Shown one piece after another: positions 1 to 8,704 of a DNA stretch of 64,000 bases (position 1 is the first letter of the stretch; each line of letters begins with the position of its first letter). A model generated the notes under the pieces. It saw only the letters and a program-made list of their open reading frames with translations, searched no databases and was not told the origin of the DNA. A program made the position numbers and the translations under genes. The DNA comes from Phenylobacterium sp. (GTDB lineage Bacteria > Pseudomonadota > Alphaproteobacteria > Caulobacterales > Caulobacteraceae): positions 186,001 through 250,000 of the forward strand of contig NZ_JACESE010000005.1 in NCBI RefSeq assembly GCF_013911965.1. Reading direction: 5' to 3'.

Positions 1-1781
1 TGCCAAGCGAGGAAGGCGACTTTCGACGGCCGCAGGCCGTAGCGGGTAATGTAGTAGAGGTTGAAGTCCTGCAGCTCGTAGGGCCCGACCTTGGCCTGGG
101 TGCTCTGGATCGCCCCCGAGGCGTCGGCCGGCACCAACTCCGGCGAGATCTCCGTGCTCAGCACCGAAAGCAGCGTCTGGGAGGCGTCGGCGTCGAACTG
201 GCCTGTGGTCGCGACCCAGCGGATCAGGTGCTGGATCAGCGTCTTCGCCACCGAGCCATTGACGTTGTAGTGGCTCATCTGGTCACCCACGCCGTAGGTG
301 CACCAGCCGAGCGCCAGCTCCGACAGGTCGCCCGTCCCGAGCACGAAGCCGCCGCGCTGGTTGGCGAGCCGGAACAGGTAATCCGTCCGCAGCCCAGCCT
401 GAACGTTTTCAAAGGTCACGTCGTACACCGGTTCACCCACGGCGAAGGGGTGACCGAGGTCGGTGAGAAGCTGGCGTGCGGCCGGCTTGATGTCGATCTC
501 TTCCCCGGTGACGCCGAGCGCCCGCATCAGTCGCCAAGCGTTCGACTTCGTGCCCTCGCTGGTTGCGAAGCCCGGCATGGTGAAGCCGAGGATGTCCGAG
601 CGGGGCTTGCCGAGCGCGTCGAAGGCCTTGGCCGCGACAATGAGAGCGTGGGTGGAGTCCAGGCCGCCGGACACGCCGACCACAATGTGCCTGGACTTGG
701 TGGCGTCGAGGCGTTTGGCGAGTCCCTGGACCTGGATGTTGAAGGCCTCGTAGCAATCCTTGTCGAGGCGCGCGAGGTCGTCCGGTACAAACGGGAACCG
801 GTCAATCGCGCGTAGCAGACCGACGTCCTGGAAACTAGGCTTGTGGTGGAATTCCACCCGGCGGAAGCAGGTCTCAGGACGCCCTGACGCCACGGCGGCG
901 TTGTTGAAGGTAGGTGTGCGCATGCGCTCAAGGCGCAGGCGTTCCACGTCGACGTCGGCCACGGCCATCTGCGCCTTGGCGGGGAAGCGATCCGTCTGGG
1001 CGAGCAGCACGCCAAGCTCGTGGATGGTCGCCTGACCGTCCCAGGCGAGGTCCGTTGTGCTCTCGCCCGGTCCGGCCGCCGAATAGAGATAGGCCGCCTG
1101 GCAGCGCAGCGACTGGGACGCACAAAGCAATGCTCGGTCGTCGGCTTTGCCGACCACGATGTTGGAGGCGGACAGATTGCAGAGGATCAGCGCGCCCGCG
1201 AGCGCGGCCTGGGTGGACGGCGGCGTCGCGGCCCAGAAGTCCTCACACATCTCCATGTGGAAGACGAAGTCCGGCAGATCGGCCGCCGTGAAGAGAAGGT
1301 CCGTCCCGAATGGAACGGATTGGCCGGCGATCTGCGTGTGCAGCCCGACAACGCCTGCGCCGGGAGCAAACCAACGGTTTTCGTAATACTCCCTATAGTT
1401 CGGCAGGAAGCTCTTCGGCACGACGCCCAAAATCCGCCCGCGAGAAATTGCGATCGCGCAGTTGTAGAGCCGGCCATTGTGGGCGACGGGGGCGCCGACG
1501 ATCAGCACCGGGGACAGCGCGGTGCTCGCCTCGACCAAACGTGCGAGCTCGAGCTCCACGCGGCGCACCAGGGTGTCCTGCAGCAACAGATCGTCGATGG
1601 CGTAGGCCGACAGTCCCAGCTCCGGGAAGAGCATGAGGTCGACGGCGCGGGCATGGCCATCTTTCGCAAGGGCTAAGGTTTCGTCGGCGTTGAAGCCGGG
1701 GTCGCCGACCGCTACGCGCGGCGTGCAGACGGCCACACGCACCAAGCCTTGCGTGTGAATGGCATAGAAGTTCGAGGTCAC
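1..1781 (-). CDS. nadE: Glutamine-dependent NAD+ synthetase (C-terminus beyond window edge)
   Basis: This enzyme makes NAD+ from deamido-NAD+ and ATP with glutamine as nitrogen donor. About 593 residues are visible; the family with an N-terminal glutaminase is about 680 aa, so the C-terminus lies left of base 1. The N-terminal nitrilase-like domain shows the Glu-Lys-Cys elements in [26 protein letters not shown] and MCEDFW. The C-terminal ATP-pyrophosphatase domain has the P-loop [10 protein letters not shown] near residue 370, and [16 protein letters not shown] and [14 protein letters not shown] are typical of NadE. The start is GTG at 1781, chosen because GGAGGTGA lies a few bases upstream and the nitrilase domain begins directly after it. 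The next gene diverges across a 198-bp spacer in which nothing else is seen. Whether it belongs to the island is unclear. Confidence 0.93.
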   Translation of the reverse strand, partial: MTSNFYAIHTQGLVRVAVCTPRVAVGDPGFNADETLALAKDGHARAVDLMLFPELGLSAYAIDDLLLQDTLVRRVELELARLVEASTALSPVLIVGAPVAHNGRLYNCAIAISRGRILGVVPKSFLPNYREYYENRWFAPGAGVVGLHTQIAGQSVPFGTDLLFTAADLPDFVFHMEMCEDFWAATPPSTQAALAGALILCNLSASNIVVGKADDRALLCASQSLRCQAAYLYSAAGPGESTTDLAWDGQATIHELGVLLAQTDRFPAKAQMAVADVDVERLRLERMRTPTFNNAAVASGRPETCFRRVEFHHKPSFQDVGLLRAIDRFPFVPDDLARLDKDCYEAFNIQVQGLAKRLDATKSRHIVVGVSGGLDSTHALIVAAKAFDALGKPRSDILGFTMPGFATSEGTKSNAWRLMRALGVTGEEIDIKPAARQLLTDLGHPFAVGEPVYDVTFENVQAGLRTDYLFRLANQRGGFVLGTGDLSELALGWCTYGVGDQMSHYNVNGSVAKTLIQHLIRWVATTGQFDADASQTLLSVLSTEISPELVPADASGAIQSTQAKVGPYELQDFNLYYITRYGLRPSKVAFLAW

Positions 1782-1979
1782 GGGTGCTCACCTCCGCTGT
1801 CACCCGGAGCAAAGCCGCGAGGGGCGGGAGCGGTTGCGGCGTGGGCTGCCCAGAGGGACGTCGCCTCAGATCCTTGGCTTGAACGGAGCGGCTGTTGGGA
1901 GGCCGGCTGGCGCAGCCGCCACGTTCAAGCCCGGGCTTGCAAGGTCGCCTAGCTTTCGCCCGCAAGCGAGGGAGCTTTC

Positions 1980-2825
1980 ATGCTTTGGGTTTTGAGGGTG
2001 GCCTATGCCCCGGGGTTCATGTTCGGGTTCATCGGCGCGGGGCTGGGGCTCGTCGCGAGCGGTCGGTCCTTGGCCTGGCTTGCTCCGCTGCTCGGCGCCG
2101 CTATCGCGGTTTCGTTCCTCGTGGAGCGGGTCATTCCCTACGAACCGATCTGGAACAGACCGCGCGGGGATAGCCGCCGCGATGTCCTGCACGCGCTGGT
2201 CAACGAAGCCAGCGTCTACGCCGGCGCAGCGCTGATCCCTGTGCTGACCCTGCTGTCGCCGGCCGCGGGCCTCTGGCCGGCCGCCTGGCCGATCTGGGCT
2301 CAGCTGGTGCTTGCGATCCTCGTGGCGGACCTCGGGATCACCCTTTGCCATTACTTCAGCCACAAGTTCCAATGGCTCTGGCGCTTCCACGCCGTCCATC
2401 ACTCAGTGAAGCGGATGTACGGCTTCAACGGCCTCATGAAGCATCCTGTGCACCAAGCCGTGGAGACGCTCGCCGGGACTGCGCCCCTGATCCTGATGGG
2501 CATGGCGCTCCAGATCGGCGTCCTTCTCGGTTTCGCGGTCGCGATCCAGCTCCTGCTGCAGCATGCCAATGTCGACATGCGGCTCGGACCGCTGCGCTAC
2601 GTGATGGCCTGGGCGCCCGTGCATCGCTTCCATCACCAGAAGTGGCCCGGCGTCGGCGACGTGAACTTTGGACTGTTCACCTGTCTCTGGGATTATCTTT
2701 TGCGCACGGCGTACTACGATCGCAGCAAGCGCCTCAGCTCCGACGACATCGGCATCGGCGATCAGCCGAACTATCCGACGGACTATGTCGCCCAGCTGGC
2801 GGCCCCGTTTCGGAAAATCAGCTGA
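1980..2825 (+). CDS. Fatty acid hydroxylase / sterol desaturase superfamily membrane protein
   Basis: An integral membrane di-iron oxygenase of the sterol desaturase/fatty acid hydroxylase superfamily, 281 aa. The three histidine clusters that bind the di-iron centre are visible: HYFSH near residue 124, HAVHH near 137 and HRFHH near 215. Several hydrophobic segments precede and separate them. The ATG is preceded by GAGGGAG at suitable spacing. The gene converges on an AraC regulator gene and lies close to a fatty-acid peroxygenase P450, so a role in hydroxylating a membrane lipid or carotenoid is plausible. The substrate cannot be read from the sequence; bacterial relatives act on fatty acids, sterol-like molecules and carotenoids. 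Confidence 0.85.
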   Translation: MLWVLRVAYAPGFMFGFIGAGLGLVASGRSLAWLAPLLGAAIAVSFLVERVIPYEPIWNRPRGDSRRDVLHALVNEASVYAGAALIPVLTLLSPAAGLWPAAWPIWAQLVLAILVADLGITLCHYFSHKFQWLWRFHAVHHSVKRMYGFNGLMKHPVHQAVETLAGTAPLILMGMALQIGVLLGFAVAIQLLLQHANVDMRLGPLRYVMAWAPVHRFHHQKWPGVGDVNFGLFTCLWDYLLRTAYYDRSKRLSSDDIGIGDQPNYPTDYVAQLAAPFRKIS

Positions 2826-2843
2826 GACCAGGCGCTCGCCGGC

Positions 2844-3596
2844 CTAGGCGCTGGGCGTCGCGAGGTGGAGTTGGCTGGCGGTCACCCCGAACGTGGCCTT
2901 GAGGGTGCGGGCGAGGTGCGCGGCGTCGGCGAAACCCGCAGCATGCGCGGCGACCGTGGCGTCACGGCCAGCCAGGAGATGCTCGGCGGCCAGGCGAAGC
3001 CGCCGCCAGAGCAGGAAGCGCCGATAGGGCAAACCGACCTCCTCTGCGAAGAGGTGGCGGAAGCGCTCAGGAGACAAGCCCGCGACGGCGGCCGCCCGCT
3101 TGAGGGGCGTAGGCCCCTCCGATAGATCCTCCTCGAGCACAAGCATCGCCGCCTGGAGGCGCGGATCCAGGGGCCGGGGCGCAGGCGTGGGCGACGACAG
3201 CCACCTCGCCCAAAACTCTTCCCCCGGCGCGCCCCTCAACACGGCAAGAGACCGCGTTTGCCGGATTTGCCGCAGCTTGGCTTCCAGCTCCGCCGCCGCG
3301 TAGCGCGAGGGCTCCAGGAAGATGAGCTCGGCCGAAGGCGACGCCACGAGGCGATGGGGCGCCAAGGGATCGATCAGGACGCAGTCAGCGGAGACGCTGC
3401 GTCCCTCGGCATCGTGGACCGTGAGCGGCTCGCCGCTCAGGACGGCCTGTGCGGCGAAATGACGGTGGGCGGCGGCGTCGCCCACCGCGCCGCGCCAGAC
3501 TGCCCATGTCGCCCCCAGCTCCAGTGCACCGGCCCAGCCCGGCTTATCCTTGCCCCCGGCAGGCCGACTCATAAGCGATTCCACAGTCCGATCCAT
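2844..3596 (-). CDS. AraC family transcriptional regulator
   Basis: A 250-aa regulator. The C-terminal 100 residues form the double helix-turn-helix DNA-binding domain of the AraC family, including SPERFRHLFAEEVGLPYRRF, FLLWRRLRLAAEHL and AGFADAAHLARTLKATFG. The N-terminal part is a divergent cupin-like sensing domain without recognisable ligand residues. It lies 28 bp downstream of the P450 gene on the same strand and could be read from the lspA-P450 promoter. No good ribosome binding site precedes ATG 3596; an internal ATG at 3572 (MSRPAGG) has a weak GGA upstream and is an alternative start. Its target is unknown; the P450 and the convergent hydroxylase gene are the obvious candidates. Confidence 0.85.
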   Translation of the reverse strand: MDRTVESLMSRPAGGKDKPGWAGALELGATWAVWRGAVGDAAAHRHFAAQAVLSGEPLTVHDAEGRSVSADCVLIDPLAPHRLVASPSAELIFLEPSRYAAAELEAKLRQIRQTRSLAVLRGAPGEEFWARWLSSPTPAPRPLDPRLQAAMLVLEEDLSEGPTPLKRAAAVAGLSPERFRHLFAEEVGLPYRRFLLWRRLRLAAEHLLAGRDATVAAHAAGFADAAHLARTLKATFGVTASQLHLATPSA

Positions 3597-3624
3597 GGAG
3601 CGGTCAGAGCGCCGTCGGGCGCCA

Positions 3625-4869
3625 TCAGTTCAGGCCAACGCCGCGCATGATGAAACGGCTGCGCGGCAAGGCCGGCAATCGCCCGAAGTCGAGCCCGAGG
3701 TCCTGCTGGGGGACCTCGTAGCGAATCCTTCGGGTCAGCACCTCGAAGGCGCGCTCCATGATCTCAACTACGATCCACTCGCCCGGGCAGCGGTGGCCGG
3801 CCAGATGGTCACCGCCTCCCTGCGGCACGAAATCGAACGGACCGGGCGGATGGGCGGCGAACCGTCCGGGTCGAAAGGCGTCCGGATCGGCCCAGGCGGA
3901 CGGATCGTGGTTGGTGCCGTACAGGTCCAGGATCACCTGCCGGTCCGCCGGGAAGCTGAGGCCGCGCCAGGTGAAGGGCTGCCGCACGCGCGCGATGAGC
4001 GACGGGAAGAACGGGTAGAAGCGGCGCACCTCCTGGATGAAGGCGTTGCGTTGCACCGGTCCCTCACGCGCTACCTGCGCCGCTTCCGGATGGGTGTGCA
4101 GGGCGTGGGCGAGCAAGACCACGTAGACAGCGGTCGCGACGGTGGGACGCAGCACGTTGGCGAGCTCGACGGCGGCGATGTTCGCCGCGAGCAGCTCGCC
4201 GTTGAGCTCCCGCGCATGCGCGATCCGGAAGGCGGCGGTGTCCTCATCCGGCGTCTGCCCGCCGTCCCGGATCGCCTCGACGACCCGCGAGAGCCAATGA
4301 TCGACCTTGCGGCGCGCGTAGCGGGACCAGAGGTGTCGAGGGCCGCGCGCGCCGGCCGCATCGAACAGGGCTCGGAGTTCTCGCGCGCGGCCCTGGACCT
4401 CGGCCGCTTCGATCGGCACGCCTGCCCACGCGCACACCGCACGCGTGAGCATCGGATGCAGTTCATCGTAGAAGGTGATCTCGCGGCCGTCCGAGGCCCA
4501 GCCCGCCGCGGCGCGCATTAGTTCGGCTTCGAAAAGCTCTCCAAGCACCCTGATGCGCTCAGGCGCCATCAGGTCCATGAACAGCTGCTTGCGGCGGCGA
4601 TGTGCGTCACCGTCGAGCCCCTGAACGCCCCCATCGCCGAGCAGGGTCTTGCGGATTGGCGAGGGCATGGCGCCTTCTCGCTTGAACCGGTCCACGTCGT
4701 AGAAGAGTGCCGCGGCTTCCGGTCCTTTCAGGCAGATCGTGTCCTTGAAGAGGACATGCGTTTCGAAGCCGTCTGCGCCGATCCGATCGCACTGTTTGGA
4801 GATGAAGCGATAGGGGTCAGTCACTAGGGCTAGAGTGGCGTCATGCGGCGGCTGGTGGCGGGCGGTCAT
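3625..4869 (-). CDS. CYP152-family cytochrome P450 (fatty acid peroxygenase)
   Basis: A 414-aa P450 of the CYP152 group, which uses hydrogen peroxide to hydroxylate fatty acids at the alpha or beta carbon, or in OleT decarboxylates them. The heme loop contains GGGDHLAGHRCPGEW with the axial cysteine at about residue 361. The usual acid-alcohol pair of the I helix is replaced by Arg241-Pro242 in NVLRPTVA, the family hallmark: the arginine binds the substrate carboxylate, which itself serves as the general acid. Length and residue spacing match Bacillus P450-BSbeta. The start is ATG 4869, which overlaps the lspA stop as ATGA, so the two genes are translationally coupled. Upstream in-frame codons are only an antisense-frame read of lspA. 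Alpha- versus beta-hydroxylation cannot be decided here. Confidence 0.93.
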   Translation of the reverse strand: MTARHQPPHDATLALVTDPYRFISKQCDRIGADGFETHVLFKDTICLKGPEAAALFYDVDRFKREGAMPSPIRKTLLGDGGVQGLDGDAHRRRKQLFMDLMAPERIRVLGELFEAELMRAAAGWASDGREITFYDELHPMLTRAVCAWAGVPIEAAEVQGRARELRALFDAAGARGPRHLWSRYARRKVDHWLSRVVEAIRDGGQTPDEDTAAFRIAHARELNGELLAANIAAVELANVLRPTVATAVYVVLLAHALHTHPEAAQVAREGPVQRNAFIQEVRRFYPFFPSLIARVRQPFTWRGLSFPADRQVILDLYGTNHDPSAWADPDAFRPGRFAAHPPGPFDFVPQGGGDHLAGHRCPGEWIVVEIMERAFEVLTRRIRYEVPQQDLGLDFGRLPALPRSRFIMRGVGLN

Positions 4870-5360
4870 GAATGCCCTTTCGCTGGCGGACTGGATGGGG
4901 CGGTGGCGGAGGCCTGCCGGCCAAGCGAGGTGAGCAGCAGCCATGCGACACCGACGGTGATCGCGGTGTCTGCGAGATTGAAGGTCGGCCAATGGAAATC
5001 GCCGATGTGGGCGTCGATGAAGTCGGTCACTGCGCCGAGGCGGACCCGGTCGACGATGTTCCCTAGGGCGCCACCGACAATCAGCGCGAGCGGCGCCGCC
5101 ACGGCGAGACGGCGCTCGCGCCACATCCATGCCATGAGCCACAGCGCGACTGCCGCCGTGCCGGCGACCAGCAGCCAGCGCCCAAGTTCGCCTGAGCCGG
5201 CGAAGAGTCCGAACGTGACGCCGGTATTGGACCCGAGCTGCAGGTTCAGAGACGGCCCCAGGGTCGCGGGCTCCGTGAGGTGGGCGCGCGCTATGAGCTT
5301 GGTGGCCTGATCGGCCGCGAGCACGCCGAGGCTAAGGGTGAGTCCAAGCGTCCTGTGCAT
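4866..5360 (-). CDS. lspA: Signal peptidase II (metal-island copy)
   Basis: Lipoprotein signal peptidase, an inner-membrane aspartic protease that cleaves diacylated prolipoproteins before the lipobox cysteine. It is 164 aa, the usual length, with four hydrophobic segments. The catalytic aspartates are visible as Asp104 in NIVDR and Asp131 in FNLAD, and the conserved NTGVTFGLF loop is present. Core copies usually sit by ileS; this one sits behind a MerR-type operator next to a czc operon. This resembles lspA genes in cadmium/lead resistance loci such as pbrBC, so it is probably an accessory, metal-induced copy. AAAAGGAG precedes the ATG. It shares an ATGA overlap with the following P450 gene. 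Confidence 0.95.
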   Translation of the reverse strand: MHRTLGLTLSLGVLAADQATKLIARAHLTEPATLGPSLNLQLGSNTGVTFGLFAGSGELGRWLLVAGTAAVALWLMAWMWRERRLAVAAPLALIVGGALGNIVDRVRLGAVTDFIDAHIGDFHWPTFNLADTAITVGVAWLLLTSLGRQASATAPSSPPAKGHS

Positions 5361-5380
5361 CGAGGCTCCTTTTGCTGCTC

Positions 5381-5411
5381 AGCCTTCCACCTCTAGCTGC
5401 TAGAGGATCAA
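5381..5411 (-). promoter_or_regulatory. MerR/CadR-type promoter-operator of lspA-CYP152
   Basis: A perfect dyad CCTCTAG-CTG-CTAGAGG (5390-5406) sits in a 19-nt spacer between TTGATC (minus strand, 5411-5406) and AAGGCT (5386-5381). An over-long spacer with a central dyad is the signature of MerR-family activated promoters. The arrangement and sequence match the site at 15993-16023. A predicted start near 5374 would give a short leader with AAAAGGAG before lspA. Confidence 0.75.
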
Positions 5412-5597
5412 GCCCGATCTGGCGCCGCTCGAGCGCGCGAGCGGATCGGCCTGCGCCGGCGGCCCGCTGACAGAGCTTCAGGGAAGCGCGCTCGGTCCAG
5501 CGCCGCCGCAAAGGGACTGCGCAGCCCAACGTCGCGACGTGCGAGCCACTGCAATCGCTGGCAGGACTGTAGCAGTGCTTGCTGAAGCACAGCAATT

Positions 5598-8054
5598 TCA
5601 GGGCTTGTCCCGATGGCCCAGCAGGCGCAGGGCGTTGAACACTACGAGGAGCGTCGACCCTTCGTGGAAAACAACGGCGGCGCCGATCTTTAGGCCGAAA
5701 ATGGTGGCCGGGATCAGGAAGGCGACCATCCCAAGGCTCACGAGCAGGTTCTGCTTGATGATGGCGCTGGTCTGACGGCTTAGGCTGACCGCGAAGGGCA
5801 GTCGCCGCAGGTCGTCCGCCATTAGGGCGACGTCTGCGGTCTCGAGCGCCACGTCGGATCCGGCTGCGCCCATCGCGATCCCCACGGTCGCGTTCGCCAT
5901 GGCCGGCGCATCGTTGACGCCGTCCCCGACCATCGCGACGCCGCCTGCTTGCTCGCGAAGGGCCTTGATGAAGGCGACCTTGTCCTCCGGCATCAGTCCG
6001 CCGCGGGCGTCGGTCAGACCGAGCTTGGCGGCGATGGCGTCAGCAACGCCCTGATTGTCGCCCGACAGCATGATCATGCGCTTGACGCCCAGCCGGCGGA
6101 GGGCGGCGATGACCTCTGCGGCGCCCTCGCGCGGCGTGTCCTGTAGGCCGATCACGCCGAGGTAGGTCTCGCCGCTCCGAACTACCATGACGGTCCGCCC
6201 TGAGCTGGAGAGCCGCTCGACTTCACTGCGCACCTGCTCGGGCACGGGCGCCCCCGGAACGGTCTCGAAGAGCTTGAGCTTCCCGATGAAGACGTCTTCA
6301 CCGCCAAAGCGCCCGCGGACACCTTGTCCGGTGATGCTCTCCACCGCTTCGGCGCGTCCGGGCGGGCCAGGCAGCCTTTCAGTGGCCGCCGTGACCACCG
6401 CTGCCGCAAGCGGATGGTCGCTCAGCCCCTCGACCGCCGCCGCCGTCTCAAGGAGCCGCGCTTCGTCGCCCCCCACGGCAGGCACGACGTCGGTGACGCG
6501 GGGGCGTCCCTCCGTCAGGGTGCCGGTCTTGTCGAACGCCAGAGCCTGCAGCCTCCCAAGGTTCTCCAGCGGCCCGCCCCCCTTCACGAGGACGCCGCCG
6601 CGTCCTGCGCGAGCCACGCCGCTGAGGACGGCGCTCGGGACGGAGATCGCCAAGGCACAGGGGCTGGCGGCGACCAGGACCGCCATCGCCCGGTAGAAGC
6701 TCACGCTGAACGGCTCATCGACCACGACCCAGGCGAACATCAGGGCGAAGACACCCAGGAGGACGGCCGGGACAAAGATCCGTTCGAACTTGTCGGTGAA
6801 GCGCTGCGTGGGCGAGCGCTGCGCCTCGGCCTCGGCGACCATGGTGACCACGCGAGCTAGGGTCGACTCACCGGAGAGGCGCGCCACGCGCACCTCCAGG
6901 GCTCCAGCCCCATTGATGGTGCCCGCGAACACCTTTTGCGCGGCATCGGCCGTTTCGAATGCGATGTCGTGGCCCGCCGCGCGCTTGTCGACCGGCATGC
7001 TCTCGCCGGTGACGGGGGCCTGATTGACCGAACTCTCGCCTACGACGACGACCCCGTCGGCCGGCAGCCGTTCGTTGGGCCGAACCATGACGATGTCGCC
7101 GATCTCAAGCGCCTCGACGGGGACATCTTCGAAGGTGTCGCCACGCTTGCGGCTTGCGCGCTCCGGCGCCAGTTCGGCCAGCGCCTCGATGGCCCTGCGA
7201 GCCCGCCCCATCGCGTAGTGTTCCAGTGCATGGCCTAGGCTGAAGAGCACGAGCAGCAGGGCGCCTTCGGCCCACTCGCCCAACGCCGCCGCACCCGCCG
7301 CGGCGACCAGCATCAGCGTGTCGATCTCGAAGCGGCGCTTACGGAGATTTTCGAGCGCTTCGCGCAGCGTGAAGTAGCCGCCGAACCCGTACGCCAGGAG
7401 ATAGAAGGCCAGCGGGATGGCGCCCTCAAGGCGGAAGGACGCAAGCCAGCCGATCAGCAACACCACGGCGGACAGCCCGGCGAAGACCAGTTCCGTCCGC
7501 TCGCCGAACGGGCCACCGTGCTTGTGCTCGTGTCCCTCTCCCGGCTTGTGCTCGTGGCCCCCGTGCTCGCCCTCCTTCGCGGAGGACTTGCGTCGTGCGG
7601 CTTCCGCGTTTGACTGCCCAAGGGCGGCCGCGCGCTCCAGCAGGTAGGCCTCCAGGGCGACGGGCTCGACCTTCGCGGGGTCGAACTCGACCAGGACCGC
7701 GCCGGTCACGCCCACATCGGCGTGGAGCACCCCCGGACGGCCTCGGAGGTCGTCCGCCAGGGTCCGGGCGGCGCGGGCATGCAGCGGCTGGCTCAGGCGA
7801 AAGTTGGCGTGGCCGGAGGCGCTTGCGAGGCGGGCGCCCTGCTGCACGGCCAGGGCGCGAACCTGGGACGCAGAGATTCGGGCTGGATCGAAGTGCACGC
7901 AGAGCACCGCGTCCTCGCGGCCCTGCACATGCGCTTCGGCGACCCCGGGCCGTGAGGCAAGGACCTCCGCGAGTTGCTGCACACAGCGCTCGCAAGCCTC
8001 CGCGGCGGCCGGCAGCAGGACCGGGATCTCGAGACGAAGCTTGTCTTCAGCCAC
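5598..8054 (-). CDS. P1B-4-type heavy metal translocating ATPase (CzcP/CoaT-like)
   Basis: An 818-aa inner-membrane P-type ATPase exporting divalent metal ions. Visible elements are an N-terminal ferredoxin-like metal-binding domain with EACERC, a second degenerate copy, a His-rich linker with several HEH/GGH repeats, TGES in the actuator loop, the phosphorylated Asp508 in DKTGTLTEG, and GDGVNDAPA. The transmembrane metal motif is SPC (Cys466), not CPC, and the last helix has HEGST (His797). Both mark subgroup P1B-4 (Co/Zn/Cd/Fe, for example CzcP) rather than ZntA. The start is GTG 8054 with AAAGGA upstream, 11 bp after the CDF gene; a longer frame to 8192 overlaps that gene. It is the last gene of the czc operon. 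Confidence 0.92.
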   Translation of the reverse strand: MAEDKLRLEIPVLLPAAAEACERCVQQLAEVLASRPGVAEAHVQGREDAVLCVHFDPARISASQVRALAVQQGARLASASGHANFRLSQPLHARAARTLADDLRGRPGVLHADVGVTGAVLVEFDPAKVEPVALEAYLLERAAALGQSNAEAARRKSSAKEGEHGGHEHKPGEGHEHKHGGPFGERTELVFAGLSAVVLLIGWLASFRLEGAIPLAFYLLAYGFGGYFTLREALENLRKRRFEIDTLMLVAAAGAAALGEWAEGALLLVLFSLGHALEHYAMGRARRAIEALAELAPERASRKRGDTFEDVPVEALEIGDIVMVRPNERLPADGVVVVGESSVNQAPVTGESMPVDKRAAGHDIAFETADAAQKVFAGTINGAGALEVRVARLSGESTLARVVTMVAEAEAQRSPTQRFTDKFERIFVPAVLLGVFALMFAWVVVDEPFSVSFYRAMAVLVAASPCALAISVPSAVLSGVARAGRGGVLVKGGGPLENLGRLQALAFDKTGTLTEGRPRVTDVVPAVGGDEARLLETAAAVEGLSDHPLAAAVVTAATERLPGPPGRAEAVESITGQGVRGRFGGEDVFIGKLKLFETVPGAPVPEQVRSEVERLSSSGRTVMVVRSGETYLGVIGLQDTPREGAAEVIAALRRLGVKRMIMLSGDNQGVADAIAAKLGLTDARGGLMPEDKVAFIKALREQAGGVAMVGDGVNDAPAMANATVGIAMGAAGSDVALETADVALMADDLRRLPFAVSLSRQTSAIIKQNLLVSLGMVAFLIPATIFGLKIGAAVVFHEGSTLLVVFNALRLLGHRDKP

Positions 8055-8065
8055 AGCGCGTCCTT

Positions 8066-8704
8066 TCAACTTTCCGTCGCGGGCTCTGCGCGGCTCTCGG
8101 CCGCGTCCCGTAGAATTTCCAGCCCGCCCTTCGCCGCGATCAGGGCCACCAGCACGCCCACGACCAAGTCCGGCCAGGCCTGGTTCAGCCACATGATCAA
8201 GGCCCCGGCGACGAGGATGCCGCCGTTGGACGCGAAGTCATTGAGGCTGAAGGTCTCTGCCGCGCGCATGTTCACGTCGTCGCTTTGCGCACGGCGCAGG
8301 AGGAATAAGCAAACGAGGTTCACGCCCGCAGCGACGAGCGCCAGGGCCATCATGGTCCAACCGACGGGCTCGGTTCCGAGCCACCAGCGGCGGATCACGT
8401 CCAGAAGCACGCCGCCCGCGAAGATCAGCAGCATGATACCGGAGACCCCCGCCGCTCGGCGTTTCCAGACGGCGGCGCGGCCGACGGCCAAGAAGCTGAT
8501 CGCGTAGACGGCGGCGTCTGATGCGTTGTCAACGGCGTTGGCGATCAGCGCGCTCGAGTCGGCGAGCAGACCGGCTAGGCCAAGGCTGACGAACAGCGCT
8601 GCGTTGAGCACGAACACCCAAAGCAAGGTCCGCCGTTGCGCACGGTCGACGTCGCTCAATGCGGCCATGTCTCCTTGGCAGTTGACTTCGGAGACCTCCC
8701 TCAT
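8066..8704 (-). CDS. Cation diffusion facilitator family transporter (first copy)
   Basis: A 212-aa membrane protein with six hydrophobic segments and no C-terminal cytoplasmic domain, a short CDF (cation efflux) form. The metal-site region of helix 2 reads ADSSALIANAVDNASDA and helix 5 reads FSLNDFASNGG, which fit the Asp/Asn/His positions of the family. It would export Zn2+, Cd2+ or Co2+ from cytoplasm to periplasm by proton exchange. ATG 8704 forms an ATGA overlap with the preceding gene, which favours this start over an internal ATG at 8668 whose AGGAG is too close. It is a distant paralogue of the CDF gene at the promoter end of the same operon. Confidence 0.85.
   Translation of the reverse strand: MREVSEVNCQGDMAALSDVDRAQRRTLLWVFVLNAALFVSLGLAGLLADSSALIANAVDNASDAAVYAISFLAVGRAAVWKRRAAGVSGIMLLIFAGGVLLDVIRRWWLGTEPVGWTMMALALVAAGVNLVCLFLLRRAQSDDVNMRAAETFSLNDFASNGGILVAGALIMWLNQAWPDLVVGVLVALIAAKGGLEILRDAAESRAEPATES

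Noticed and set aside
4870-5142. N-terminal extension of the P450 gene
   Set aside because: It is an Arg/Pro-rich read of lspA in another frame; CYP152 proteins are about 415 aa, matching the ATG at 4869.
5332-5595. An 87-codon open frame between the P1B ATPase and lspA
   Set aside because: It covers the MerR-type operator, has no ribosome binding site and no protein-like composition.
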